Part shown: piece after piece, positions 35,158-43,032 of the stretch | Position numbering within the stretch: the first letter of the stretch is position 1 | How the letters are laid out: each line of letters begins with the position of its first letter | Notes under the pieces: model-generated | The model's database searches: none | What the model was told of the DNA's origin: nothing | Seen by the model: the letters and a program-made list of their open reading frames with translations, nothing else | Made by a program: the position numbers and the translations under genes | Assembly: GCA_964618105.1 (NCBI GenBank) | Contig: CAZUAJ010000004.1 | Location: 1-54,763, forward strand | Length of the DNA stretch: 54,763 nucleotides | Source of the DNA: CAG-273 sp964618105 | GTDB taxonomy: Bacteria > Bacillota > Clostridia > TANB77 > CAG-508 | Direction of reading: 5' to 3'

Positions 35158-35988
35158 TTATGATTTTCCAGCAATTTCAAATTCATCACTAGTATATGTT
35201 TTGACAATTTTTTCTACCATTTTACCATTTTCAATTGTATATTCAATTTTTTTCATAACAGTTTCATATTCTGTATTTTCAGAATGTTCAACTGATTTAT
35301 ATTTATATATTTCAATTTTATCTGAGAATTCATTTGGGTAAAATCTATTACCAGTATATTCTTTGTCATTTTTATCAATTATCCATGAACAATCTACATA
35401 ATTAACTATATTTCCTATTTCATTTGCGTTTTCGTCATATATATAATAGTATATTGTTTTTGTTCCGAATTCTCCAAATGTTTCAATCTTTAATACTATA
35501 TATTCTTTTTCATTTTTTACATCTGTAATAGTAAATATATCCATATTTCTAGATTGTAACCCTTCTGTTGTAAGTACAATTTCTGTTTCATTTATTTTTA
35601 TATTATAGTTATATTTGTATCTATATAAAGTTATAACTGGATCTGATTCTGTAGTTATAGTTTTTATTTTTTCATCGCAGTTTACTGATATTGTGCATTC
35701 TTTTTCGTTTAGTTTTATTGTTTCATCAATCTTAAATTTCATATTTTCCAAATTAGTATTTTTTTCATTTTCTTCTTTGTTTTCGTTTTGATTTAATTGT
35801 TCTGAATTATCAATGTTGTTTTTTACATCTGTTTGTAAGGTTTCGTTGTTTTGAGTTGGATTGTTTTTGTCGTTATTTCTACTGTTTATTTCTTTATAAA
35901 TTAATATTGTTGTGACACTTGTTAGCGCTACTATTAATATAAGCATTAATATAATTACTCCTGTACTTAATTTTCTTTTTTCTTCCAT
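35158..35988 (-). CDS. Membrane-anchored hypothetical protein, parent of the adjacent pseudogene
   Basis: Not recognised. It has 276 residues. After a short basic head, one membrane segment (about 9-30: VIILMLILIVALTSVTTILI) leads to an Asn/Gln/Glu-rich linker (35-80) and then a beta-rich outside domain to the end, with FKIDETIKLNEKECTISVNC, YRYKYNYNIKINETEI and KIETFGEFGTKTIYYYIYDE. No catalytic or anchoring motif is seen. The ATG has AAAAGGAG upstream. It lies 28 bp after the yqeY stop on the same strand and may be read through from rpsU-yqeY. The duplicated copy downstream is broken. Confidence 0.6.
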   Translation of the reverse strand: MEEKRKLSTGVIILMLILIVALTSVTTILIYKEINSRNNDKNNPTQNNETLQTDVKNNIDNSEQLNQNENKEENEKNTNLENMKFKIDETIKLNEKECTISVNCDEKIKTITTESDPVITLYRYKYNYNIKINETEIVLTTEGLQSRNMDIFTITDVKNEKEYIVLKIETFGEFGTKTIYYYIYDENANEIGNIVNYVDCSWIIDKNDKEYTGNRFYPNEFSDKIEIYKYKSVEHSENTEYETVMKKIEYTIENGKMVEKIVKTYTSDEFEIAGKS

Positions 35989-36016
35989 ATGTTTTTCTCC
36001 TTTTATCTTTTAATTT

Positions 36017-36457
36017 TTATTGTAGTATTTTTTTTGCTACTTCATTTATTGTTTTTCCGTCTGCTGCTGCTCCTAATTTTTCTTTTGCAGTTTTCATTAC
36101 TAGTCCCATTTCTTTAATAGTTGTAGCTCCTAATTCTGCAATTATTTCTTTTACTTTTTCTTCTATTTCTTCTGTTGATAGCTGTTTTGGTAAATATTCT
36201 TGTAATATTGCTATTTCTTCGTTTATTTGGTCTAATAAATCTTGTCTACCACTTTTTTCATAGTCTGCAATTGAGTCTTTTCTTTTTTTAGTTTCTTTTG
36301 CAATTATTTCAACTATTTGATTATCTTCTAATTGTATTTGTTTGTCTTTTTCTACTTGTAATATGGCTGCTCTGACCATTTGTATTACATTTTTTCTAAT
36401 TACATTTTTCTCTTTCATTGAGTTTTTCATGTCTTCTAATAATTTTTCTTTTAACAT
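36017..36457 (-). CDS. yqeY: GatB/YqeY-domain protein YqeY
   Basis: A 146-residue protein of the YqeY family, which shares a helical domain with the tail of the amidotransferase subunit GatB and is thought to bind tRNA-related substrates. Family features: an N-terminal helix (MLKEKLLEDMKNSMK), RKNVIQMVRAAI, a middle with KKRKDSIADYEKSGRQDL and EIAILQEYLPKQLS, and the C-terminal GAADGKTINEVAKKIL. It lies 69 bp downstream of rpsU in the same direction, a gene order conserved in Firmicutes. AAAGGAGA precedes the ATG. Confidence 0.9.
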   Translation of the reverse strand: MLKEKLLEDMKNSMKEKNVIRKNVIQMVRAAILQVEKDKQIQLEDNQIVEIIAKETKKRKDSIADYEKSGRQDLLDQINEEIAILQEYLPKQLSTEEIEEKVKEIIAELGATTIKEMGLVMKTAKEKLGAAADGKTINEVAKKILQ

Positions 36458-36526
36458 AACTTTTCTCCTTTAAATTTACAAAAAAGGACTGAAAATTGTT
36501 ATAATCTTCAACCCCATTTTTACTTC

Positions 36527-36697
36527 CTAAAATTTTCTTTTTCTAGCTGCCTCTGATTTTTTCTTTCTTTTTACGCTTGGTTTTTCATAATGTTCTCTTT
36601 TTCTTACTTCTTGTAATACTCCATTTCTAGCGCATTGTCTTTTAAACCTTTTTAAGGCATCTTCTATATTTCCATTATTAACTTTAACCTCTGACAT
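36527..36697 (-). CDS. rpsU: 30S ribosomal protein S21
   Basis: A 56-residue, very basic protein: MSEVKVNNGNIEDALKRFK followed by RQCARNGVLQEVRKREHYEKP and a Lys/Arg-rich tail ending RKRKF. This is the S21 pattern of Firmicutes, in which the protein binds the small ribosomal subunit near the anti-Shine-Dalgarno end of 16S rRNA. A strong ribosome binding site (GGGAGGGG) lies 6 bp before the ATG. A consensus promoter (36771-36799) and a leader hairpin (36711-36748) lie upstream; yqeY follows. Confidence 0.95.
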   Translation of the reverse strand: MSEVKVNNGNIEDALKRFKRQCARNGVLQEVRKREHYEKPSVKRKKKSEAARKRKF

Positions 36698-36710
36698 TTT
36701 TTCCCCTCCC

Positions 36711-36748
36711 TTCAGTAATTACACTCTTACGTGTGGGATTTAACTGAA
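36711..36748 (-). promoter_or_regulatory. Leader hairpin before rpsU
   Basis: On the minus strand TTCAGT pairs with ACTGAA at the ends and ACAC with GTGT inside, ending directly before the ribosome binding site of rpsU. Ribosomal protein genes often control themselves through such leaders, but no known motif is recognised here. Confidence 0.45.
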
Positions 36749-36770
36749 AATTATTAATTTCACGTTAATT

Positions 36771-36799
36771 ATTATAACTGTATTGGGTAAATTTGTCAA
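36771..36799 (-). promoter_or_regulatory. Consensus promoter of rpsU-yqeY
   Basis: On the minus strand TTGACA (36794-36799) and TATAAT (36771-36776) are 17 bp apart, a perfect vegetative promoter. It lies just after the nrdG stop codon. Confidence 0.85.
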
Positions 36800-36829
36800 T
36801 ATTTATATGAAATTTTCTAGAAAATTACG

Positions 36830-37339
36830 TTAATCTTTATTTTTCCATATTGTTATTTCATTGTTTTGTAAACTCTTTTGTACATCTATTACTCTTTGGT
36901 TTGATGAACCTCTCCATTCTAAGGTTGGATTATGTAGTGCATCTACATATTGTCCATCCACTAAAACGTCTAGGTATTTTGCTATTTCTTTATCTTTTAT
37001 GTATTCGTCAAATTTAAATCCTGACCACGCCCATAGATTTTTATTTGGAAATTTTTCTTTAAATGTTTTTGCAAGTTTTGTTGTTCCTTCTATATTGTTT
37101 GGATGCATCGGCTCTCCACCTAATATTGATAGCCCTTCTATATTTTCATTTTTACAAAGTTCCATTACTCTGTCAATTGTTTCGTCTGTGAATTCTTTTC
37201 CACCATTAAAATCATGTGTTTCTGGGTTGAAACAATTTTCACAATTAAATGCACATCCTTGCATAAATATTGATACCCTAACTCCTGGTCCGTCTGCTAT
37301 ATCCATTTTTCTAATTTTGTTATATTTCATATCAGTCAT
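36830..37339 (-). CDS. nrdG: Anaerobic ribonucleotide reductase activating protein NrdG
   Basis: Radical S-adenosylmethionine enzyme that places the glycyl radical on NrdD. The iron-sulfur cluster motif CxxxCxxC is C29, C33, C36 (GCAFNCENCFN). Other family features: DIADGPGVRVSIF, SILGGEPM and WAWSGF. It has 169 residues. An in-frame ATG three codons later (37330) is equally well placed behind the AGGAAAGGA site and could be the true start. The gene follows nrdD by 11 bp on the same strand, so activator and reductase are made together. Confidence 0.93.
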   Translation of the reverse strand: MTDMKYNKIRKMDIADGPGVRVSIFMQGCAFNCENCFNPETHDFNGGKEFTDETIDRVMELCKNENIEGLSILGGEPMHPNNIEGTTKLAKTFKEKFPNKNLWAWSGFKFDEYIKDKEIAKYLDVLVDGQYVDALHNPTLEWRGSSNQRVIDVQKSLQNNEITIWKNKD

Positions 37340-37350
37340 TCCTTTCCTGT

Positions 37351-39510
37351 TTATTCATCGTCCTTATTATCTATATGTAATACTCTTTCTTTTATTTCTT
37401 GTGTTCTTCCTTTGTTCCAGAATTGACTTCCAATATATCCACATGTTCTTCTTGCTACATTTAATGTATTATGATCTCTATTACCACAATTTGGGCAGTA
37501 CCATTCTAAGTTTTCATCAATTAAAATTTCTCCATCAAAACCACATTTTTGGCAGTAGTCTGATTTTGTATTTAGTTCTGCGTACATTATATTGTCATAA
37601 ATAAAGTTAATTATTTGTAACACAACTTCTATGTTATTTTGTAAATTTGGTGTTTCTACATAAGATATAGCTCCACCTGGACTTAGTTTTTGGAATTTGC
37701 TTTCTAATTTTAATTTAGAAAATGCATCAATATCTTCAAATACAGGTACATGATATGAATTTGTAATATATCCTCTGTCTGTAATTCCTTCAACTGTTCC
37801 AAATCTTCTTTTTAAGCATTTTGCAAATTTATATGTTGTAGATTCTATTGGTGTTCCATAAACACTATAGTCTATTTTTTCTGCTTCTTTCCATTCTTTG
37901 CATTTATCATTTAATTTTTGCATTACTTTTGTTGCAAATTCTTCCCCTTTTCCACTATCTGTATGGCTATTTCCTGTCATGTATTTTACACATTCATATA
38001 ATCCTGCATAACCAAGTGAAATTGTTGAATATCCATCATGTAATAATTTATGTATGCTTTCACCTTTTTTTAGTCTAGCTAATGCTCCATGTTGCCATAA
38101 TATTGGAGCAACATCACTTGTTACTTTGCTTAGTCTTTCATGTCTAATTTGTAATGCTTTATGGCATAGTTCTAGTCTTTCTTCAAATATTTTCCAGAAT
38201 TTTTCTTCATCTTGTTTTGATGATAATGCAACATCAACTAAGTTTATTGTTACAACTCCTTGATTAAATCTTCCATAGTATTTTGGTTTATTGGTTTCTG
38301 GGTCTACATAAGGTGTTAAAAATGATCTGCATCCCATACATGGATAACAATTTCCATTTCCATTTTTGTCTATTTTATATTCTTTCATTTTCTTTTCAGA
38401 AATATAATCTGGTACTAATCTTTTAGAAGTACATTTAGCTGCAAGTTCTGTTAAATACCAGTATTTACTGTTTTTATGAATATTGTCTTCTTCTAATACA
38501 TAAAGTAATTTTGGAAATGCTGGTGTAACATATACACCTTTTTCGTTCTTAAAGCCTTCTATTCTTTGTTTTAAAAATTCTTCTATTATCATTGCTAATT
38601 CTTTTTTGTATTCTTCTGTTTCACCTAAATACATACAAACTGATAAAAATGGTGCTTGTCCATTTGTGTTTGTCATTGAATTTACTTGATAATTAAAAGT
38701 TTGTACACCATCTGATACTTCTTTTTTAGTATCTTGTTCAGCAAATTCTTTGCATTGTGTTTCATTTAGTCCCCTTTGCTTATATTTACTATAGTATTTA
38801 TCATAGCTACTCCTTACAAATGGAGCTAAATGGGTTATTGATACAGTTGCCCCACCATAAGTAGAAGATGTAACTCCTAATATTATTTGTGTTGCAATTG
38901 TCATTGCTGTTATAAATCTATGTGGTTTTTCTATCATAACGCCGTTCATAATTGTTCCATTTTGTAGCATATCTTCTAAGTTAATTAATTCACAGTTTGT
39001 TAACGCATTTTGCGCAAAATAGTCTGCATCATGGAAATGAATAATTCCTTCGTCATGTGCTTTTACTACATCTTCTGGTAGCAAAAATCTTCTAGTTATA
39101 TCAGTACTGGTAATTCCTGCCAAATAATCTCTTTGAGTTGTTACAACCTGAGCATTTTTATTTGAATTTTCGTTATTCCAGTATTCGCTTTCGCCATCAA
39201 TCAATTCTTTAATTGATTGATCTGTTGTGTTTGCTTTTCTTACTAATTCTCTAGTATAACGATAGGTAATATATTTTTTAGCTAACAAATATTTTCCAAA
39301 ACTCATTAATTGTTCTTCTATAATGTCTTGAATGTCTTCTACCAAAATTCTTTTTTTGTCAATTTCTTCTACATAATCTATTATTTGATTAATTTCTTCT
39401 TTTGTCGCTCTTTCTTTTGGTTTTACTTCTTTGTTAGCTTTTTCTATTGCTATTTTGATTTTTGATTGATCAAAGTCTACTACTTTTCCATCTCTTTTTA
39501 CTACTTGCAT
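37351..39510 (-). CDS. nrdD: Anaerobic ribonucleoside-triphosphate reductase NrdD
   Basis: Class III ribonucleotide reductase, which makes deoxyribonucleotides from ribonucleoside triphosphates without oxygen. Domains in order: an N-terminal ATP-cone (about 1-90, QVVKRDGKVVDFDQSKI), the ten-stranded barrel with NCELINLEDML and FNYQVNSMTNTNGQAPF, a zinc site of four Cys (653, 656, 672, 675) and the glycyl radical loop RTCGYIG with G691. Everything needed for activity is present in 719 residues. A promoter with TTGACA and TAATAT lies at 39585-39613, and a TTACA pair further upstream at 39763. It supports an anaerobic lifestyle. Confidence 0.95.
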   Translation of the reverse strand: MQVVKRDGKVVDFDQSKIKIAIEKANKEVKPKERATKEEINQIIDYVEEIDKKRILVEDIQDIIEEQLMSFGKYLLAKKYITYRYTRELVRKANTTDQSIKELIDGESEYWNNENSNKNAQVVTTQRDYLAGITSTDITRRFLLPEDVVKAHDEGIIHFHDADYFAQNALTNCELINLEDMLQNGTIMNGVMIEKPHRFITAMTIATQIILGVTSSTYGGATVSITHLAPFVRSSYDKYYSKYKQRGLNETQCKEFAEQDTKKEVSDGVQTFNYQVNSMTNTNGQAPFLSVCMYLGETEEYKKELAMIIEEFLKQRIEGFKNEKGVYVTPAFPKLLYVLEEDNIHKNSKYWYLTELAAKCTSKRLVPDYISEKKMKEYKIDKNGNGNCYPCMGCRSFLTPYVDPETNKPKYYGRFNQGVVTINLVDVALSSKQDEEKFWKIFEERLELCHKALQIRHERLSKVTSDVAPILWQHGALARLKKGESIHKLLHDGYSTISLGYAGLYECVKYMTGNSHTDSGKGEEFATKVMQKLNDKCKEWKEAEKIDYSVYGTPIESTTYKFAKCLKRRFGTVEGITDRGYITNSYHVPVFEDIDAFSKLKLESKFQKLSPGGAISYVETPNLQNNIEVVLQIINFIYDNIMYAELNTKSDYCQKCGFDGEILIDENLEWYCPNCGNRDHNTLNVARRTCGYIGSQFWNKGRTQEIKERVLHIDNKDDE

Positions 39511-39584
39511 TTCTGTTCCCCCTATTTTTATGTCTTTTTTACCAAAAACCTTTTTATTGTTTTAGTTTTTTCTTTTGTAACTCT

Positions 39585-39613
39585 ATATTACCCTATGAAA
39601 TCAATAATGTCAA
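39585..39613 (-). promoter_or_regulatory. Predicted promoter of nrdD-nrdG
   Basis: On the minus strand TTGACA (39608-39613) and TAATAT (39585-39590) are 17 bp apart, about 75 bp upstream of the nrdD start. GGGGGAA supplies the ribosome binding site. No NrdR box is recognised. Confidence 0.65.
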
Positions 39614-40156
39614 ACGCATATAGTTTATGTAACCATGCCTGTTTTTTATTGATTTATAAGTGTTTTTCTTTTGTTGTCTTTTAGTTTTATTGTTGCTTTT
39701 CAGTCAATTTTAGGTTTGTATATTATCAATTATTAGGTTTTTTTATTTTTATTTTTAAAATATTACAATTGTGTTACATTTATTTGAAATTTGCTTATTT
39801 TTAACCTTTTTTATTGTTTTATCTTTTGTATCTTAGTTGTTCTCAAAGCAAAATTCAATTCATAGTTTGAATTTTTTTACATTTTTATTTTTCATTAAAA
39901 TTAATCTTTTTTTAAAAATGATTTTTTTGTTTTATTGTATTTTTTTACATTTTTATGTATTTTCATTTTTACAATTTTCTACTTTTTTTAGCATCTTCTT
40001 CATTTTTTGCTATTTATTTTTTCTTTCAAAAATGTTGTTATTTTTAAAAATGATTTTTTAAAAAATAATTATTTTAAGATTATTTTTTTATTTTTTAAAA
40101 ATTTTCAACTTAATTAGCTTAACAAATTTTGTGTTTGTCTTTTTGTTGTATGTAAA
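39614..40156. other. Long AT-rich gap between nrdD and the ABC transporter
   Basis: No gene is seen on either strand; the open frames here are T- or A-run translations. Present are the TTACA pair at 39763, two near copies of a TTTTTAAAAATGATTTTTT word (about 39908 and 40043), and two TTTTTACATTTTTAT words (about 39877 and 39940). The region could hold regulatory DNA for nrdD or be simple drift. Confidence 0.45.
39763..39778 (+). promoter_or_regulatory. 11-bp-phased TTACA pair upstream of nrdD
   Basis: TTACAATT at 39763 and TTACATTT at 39774 are exactly 11 bp apart, almost the same arrangement as at 15295 (TTACAATT then TTACATTT). It lies about 150 bp upstream of the nrdD promoter, farther than a simple activator site usually is. 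Confidence 0.35.
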
Positions 40157-40192
40157 AATGCTTTTAAAAATTAATATATTTTTAAAAGCATT
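40157..40192 (-). terminator. Terminator of the ABC transporter operon
   Basis: AATGCTTTTAAAAA pairs with TTTTTAAAAGCATT in a 14-bp stem with a short loop just past the stop at 40199, followed by TTTT on the minus strand. Confidence 0.75.
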
Positions 40193-40198
40193 AATTTT

Positions 40199-41218
40199 TT
40201 ATTTTCCTAATTTTTGTATTGCTTTTTCTGCAAAACTATTATTTACTACTTTTGTATAATCTGCTTCTTTTTCAAGTTCGCCCGCTTCTTTCATAACCTC
40301 TTGAAGTAAATTAAATGATTCTTGTTTTAGTACTGGTGTATCTTTCCATGCATCAATATCTATATAGCTTTGTACAGCTGTTTCTAGCATAGTTAAATCT
40401 GTATCTGGAAAGAATGTTACTATTGCATCCGCTATTTCTTTTGCTGTGTGATTTTTTACCCATTGTTCGCCTTTGTATATAGCATTTGTGAAGCCTTGAA
40501 TTACATTTGCATTTTTTTCAATATAACTTTTTTTAGCAAAATATGCTGTATATGGTATTTCGCCTGATGCTTCTCCAACTGATGCAACAATGTAGCCTTT
40601 TCCTGCTTTTTCTGTTGCTGATGCTGTTGGTTCAAATAATGTTACATATTCTGCATTTCCACCCGCAAACGCTCCTGCCATTAGGTCGAATTTAATACTG
40701 TCGTCTAATACTAAATCTTTTTGTGGATCTATTCCATTTTTCTTTAATACATATTCAAATGTCATATATGGAACTCCACCTTTTCTACCTGGAATTACAG
40801 TTTTTCCTTTTAAATCTTGCCAACTGAAGTTATTTGTTGGTTCTTTACTTACTAAAAATGAGCCATCTTTTTGTGTCATTTGTGCAAATACTTGTGTATA
40901 GTCTTCTTTTCCTTCGTTATATACATATATTGAAGCTTCTGGTCCTGCAAAACCTATATCACTTTGATTTGCTAAAACGGCGGTCATTACTTTGTCTGCG
41001 CCTTGCCCTGTTGTTAGTTCTATTTCTAAGCCTTCTTCTGCAAAAAATCCTTGTGAGATTGCCACATATTGTGGCGCATAAAATACAGAACGTGTTACTT
41101 CATTTACACTAATTTTTTGTAAGCCAACAGTTTCTGTATCTTGTTTAAGTATTATATAGCTAGCTATTCCAACTGCTACTATTACAATTGCAAGTATAAT
41201 AATTAAATACTTTTTCAA
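40199..41218 (-). CDS. ABC transporter substrate-binding protein (SsuA/ThiY/TauA type)
   Basis: Extracytoplasmic solute-binding protein of the NMT1/SsuA family, which captures small nitrogen- or sulfur-containing compounds (sulfonates, taurine, nitrate or thiamine precursors). Evidence: an N-terminal anchor or signal segment (about 4-25), FYAPQYVAISQGFFAEEGLEI, DIGFAGPEASI, DLKGKTVIPGRKGGVPYMTFEYV and FDLMAGAFAGG, all typical of the family. There is no lipobox Cys, so the protein is held by an uncleaved anchor or is released. The start is a TTG (41218) behind AAAGGAC. It is the last gene of an ATPase-permease-binding protein operon. The nearby cysteine synthase gene suggests sulfur supply, but the ligand cannot be told. 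Confidence 0.85.
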   Translation of the reverse strand: MKKYLIIILAIVIVAVGIASYIILKQDTETVGLQKISVNEVTRSVFYAPQYVAISQGFFAEEGLEIELTTGQGADKVMTAVLANQSDIGFAGPEASIYVYNEGKEDYTQVFAQMTQKDGSFLVSKEPTNNFSWQDLKGKTVIPGRKGGVPYMTFEYVLKKNGIDPQKDLVLDDSIKFDLMAGAFAGGNAEYVTLFEPTASATEKAGKGYIVASVGEASGEIPYTAYFAKKSYIEKNANVIQGFTNAIYKGEQWVKNHTAKEIADAIVTFFPDTDLTMLETAVQSYIDIDAWKDTPVLKQESFNLLQEVMKEAGELEKEADYTKVVNNSFAEKAIQKLGK

Positions 41219-41342
41219 GTTTTTTCAGTCCTTTCTAATCTATTCATGCCAAAGGAGATTTAAAAGTATTTTGGCATGTTATTTATTTTTTCTAATTACT
41301 TATAACACTTTTTCTCCTATAAGTAATATTTTTATCTGATAT

Positions 41343-42163
41343 TTACGTTCTTTTTGACATTTTCTTTAATACAATTTTTTCTGAAAGTACTATTATTTCA
41401 TACATAATTGCAGCAACAATTGCCAAAATAATTACTCCTGTCATTACTAAGTCTAATTGGAATACCTGCCCACCATATACTATTAGGTAGCCGTAAGCCT
41501 GCTTTTGACACTAAAAATTCTCCTGTTATTACGCCTACCAAAGATAATCCGATGTTTACCTTTAGGGAGTTAAAAAATGTATCTAAGTTTGCCGGTATTA
41601 CTATTTTTGTTAATATTTGAAATTTACTTGCATTAAATGTTTGTGCCATTTTTATTAATTCTTTGTCTGTGTTTAAAAATCCATTTAAAATTTCTAATAT
41701 TGTTACAATTAATGAAATTGCAAGCCCCATTGTTATAATAGCTCCCATTCCAGCTCCAACCCATATAATTATAACTGGGCCGTAAAGCTACTTTTGGCAA
41801 ACTGTTTAATACAACTAAATATGGTTCTGATACCTTCGAAAAAAATGGGGACCACCACAGCAATATTGCTATAAATACACCTAATATAACACCTGATATA
41901 AAGCCTATTAGGGTTTCGGTAAGTGTTACACCTAAGTGCGTTAGCAGTCCATTAGATGATAAATTTAAAAAGGTATTTAATATTCTTGAAGGTTGACTTG
42001 TTATAAAACTATCTATTATTCCTTTATTTGCAAGTATTTCCCATCCTATTACAAATATAATTAGAATAAGTAATTGTGTTAGAATAACAGATATTTTGTT
42101 TTTTCTTATTTTTCTTAAGTATATTTTTCTGTCTTCTGACATGTTTTTTTCATACATGTACAT
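41343..42163 (-). pseudogene. ABC transporter permease (SsuC/ThiX type), interrupted by two +1 frameshifts
   Basis: The permease partner of the neighbouring ATPase and binding protein. The sequence reads as two open frames, but removing one base at 41782 and one at 41493 restores a single permease of about 272 residues, from MYMYEKNMSED to KKMSKRT. The corrected protein has LNSLPKVALGPVIIIWVGAG, the conserved coupling loop of this family, and KAGLGYLIVYGG. About six membrane segments are present. Both extra bases stand in the same context (TTACGGC on the minus strand where TTAGGC is expected). Start: ATG at 42163 behind AAGGAGC, overlapping the ATPase end by 14 bp. Either a real pseudogene or, more likely given other cases in this window, a sequence error. 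Confidence 0.8.
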
Positions 42164-42893
42164 CAAGCTCCTTCCATATAGTATCAAAGTACTTACTAAA
42201 TTTAGGGCTTTCACGGCAGTTGATTGGATTTCGGTTTTGCATTTCAAAGTCAATTGTATGAATTGTTTTTACAGTTGCAGGTCTTTTTGTAAGCACCACT
42301 ATTCTGTCACTCATGCTAATTGCCTCTGATATATCATGTGTCACTATAATAGCTGTTATATTTTCATTTTTTAATATTTTAAAAATGTCATTTGTAACCA
42401 TAATTCTAGTTTGGTAATCTAAAGCTGAAAATGCTTCGTCTAATAACAATATTTTTGGCTTTATTGCCAGTGTTCTTATAAGTGCTGCTCTTTGCCTCAT
42501 TCCACCTGATAACTGAGCTGGGTATTTATCTTTAAATTCATATAATCCATATTTTTTTAATAATTCTATTACATGTTCTTCATTTTCTTTAGTCTTTTTT
42601 CTCATTATTTCTAATCCAAATGTAATATTGTCATATATATTTCTCCACTCTAAAAGGCTATCTTTTTGTAGCATGTAGCCGAGTCCACCATTTATTTGTA
42701 TTTCTCCTGATGTTTTTGGTTCTAGACCTGCTATTATAGAAAGTAGTGTTGATTTTCCGCATCCACTTGGTCCTATTATGCTTACAAATTCGCCTTCATT
42801 TACACTAACTGTTATATTAGATAAAGCTTCTACTTCACCATTTTTTGCTTGGTACTTTTTACTTACGTTCTTTAGTTTTAATACTTCCTTCAT
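42150..42893 (-). CDS. ABC transporter ATPase (SsuB/TauB/ThiZ type)
   Basis: Nucleotide-binding subunit of the transporter. Motifs: Walker A GPSGCGKST, Q-loop YMLQKDSLLEW, signature LSGGMRQR, Walker B ILLLDEAFSALD and H-loop IIVTHDISEA. The Q-loop pattern MLQKDSLLEWRN is typical of the nitrate/sulfonate/taurine group. It has 247 residues, the usual length. It is the first gene of the operon, with AGGAGG just before the ATG. The MRKKTKENEEHV insert and the end QNRNPINCRESPKFSKYFDTIW fit the same group. Confidence 0.92.
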   Translation of the reverse strand: MKEVLKLKNVSKKYQAKNGEVEALSNITVSVNEGEFVSIIGPSGCGKSTLLSIIAGLEPKTSGEIQINGGLGYMLQKDSLLEWRNIYDNITFGLEIMRKKTKENEEHVIELLKKYGLYEFKDKYPAQLSGGMRQRAALIRTLAIKPKILLLDEAFSALDYQTRIMVTNDIFKILKNENITAIIVTHDISEAISMSDRIVVLTKRPATVKTIHTIDFEMQNRNPINCRESPKFSKYFDTIWKELDVHV

Positions 42894-42961
42894 AAGTACC
42901 TCCTAATTTCAAATTTATCATAATACATATTATGAAGGTAGACATAATTATGTGAGTATCA

Positions 42962-43032
42962 TTTTTGTCAGTTTTAGGGACGTTCTTTCGACTGACATTT
43001 TTGTCAGTTAAAGGTACGTCCCTAAAACTGAC
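42962..43032. repeat. Nested palindromic repeat, REP/MITE-like
   Basis: Outer arms GTCAGTTTTAGGGACGT (42967-42983) and its exact complement (43016-43032) form a 17-bp stem; inside, ACTGACA (42991-42997) and TGTCAGT (43002-43008) form a second hairpin. ACTGAC thus occurs four times in alternating orientation. Compact nested palindromes of this kind are typical of REP elements moved by RAYT transposases or of small MITEs. One end abuts the restored stop codon of the GH25-LysM gene (43034). Confidence 0.65.

Noticed and set aside
36861..37604. Open frame of 247 codons on the plus strand opposite nrdG/nrdD
   Set aside because: It is antisense to two well-identified genes, has no ribosome binding site, and its composition (Phe, Leu, Ser, His rich) is what the complement of AT-rich coding DNA gives.
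42894..42966. TPP or other riboswitch before the ABC transporter operon
   Set aside because: Only about 70 bp precede the palindromic repeat and no riboswitch core motif can be recognised.
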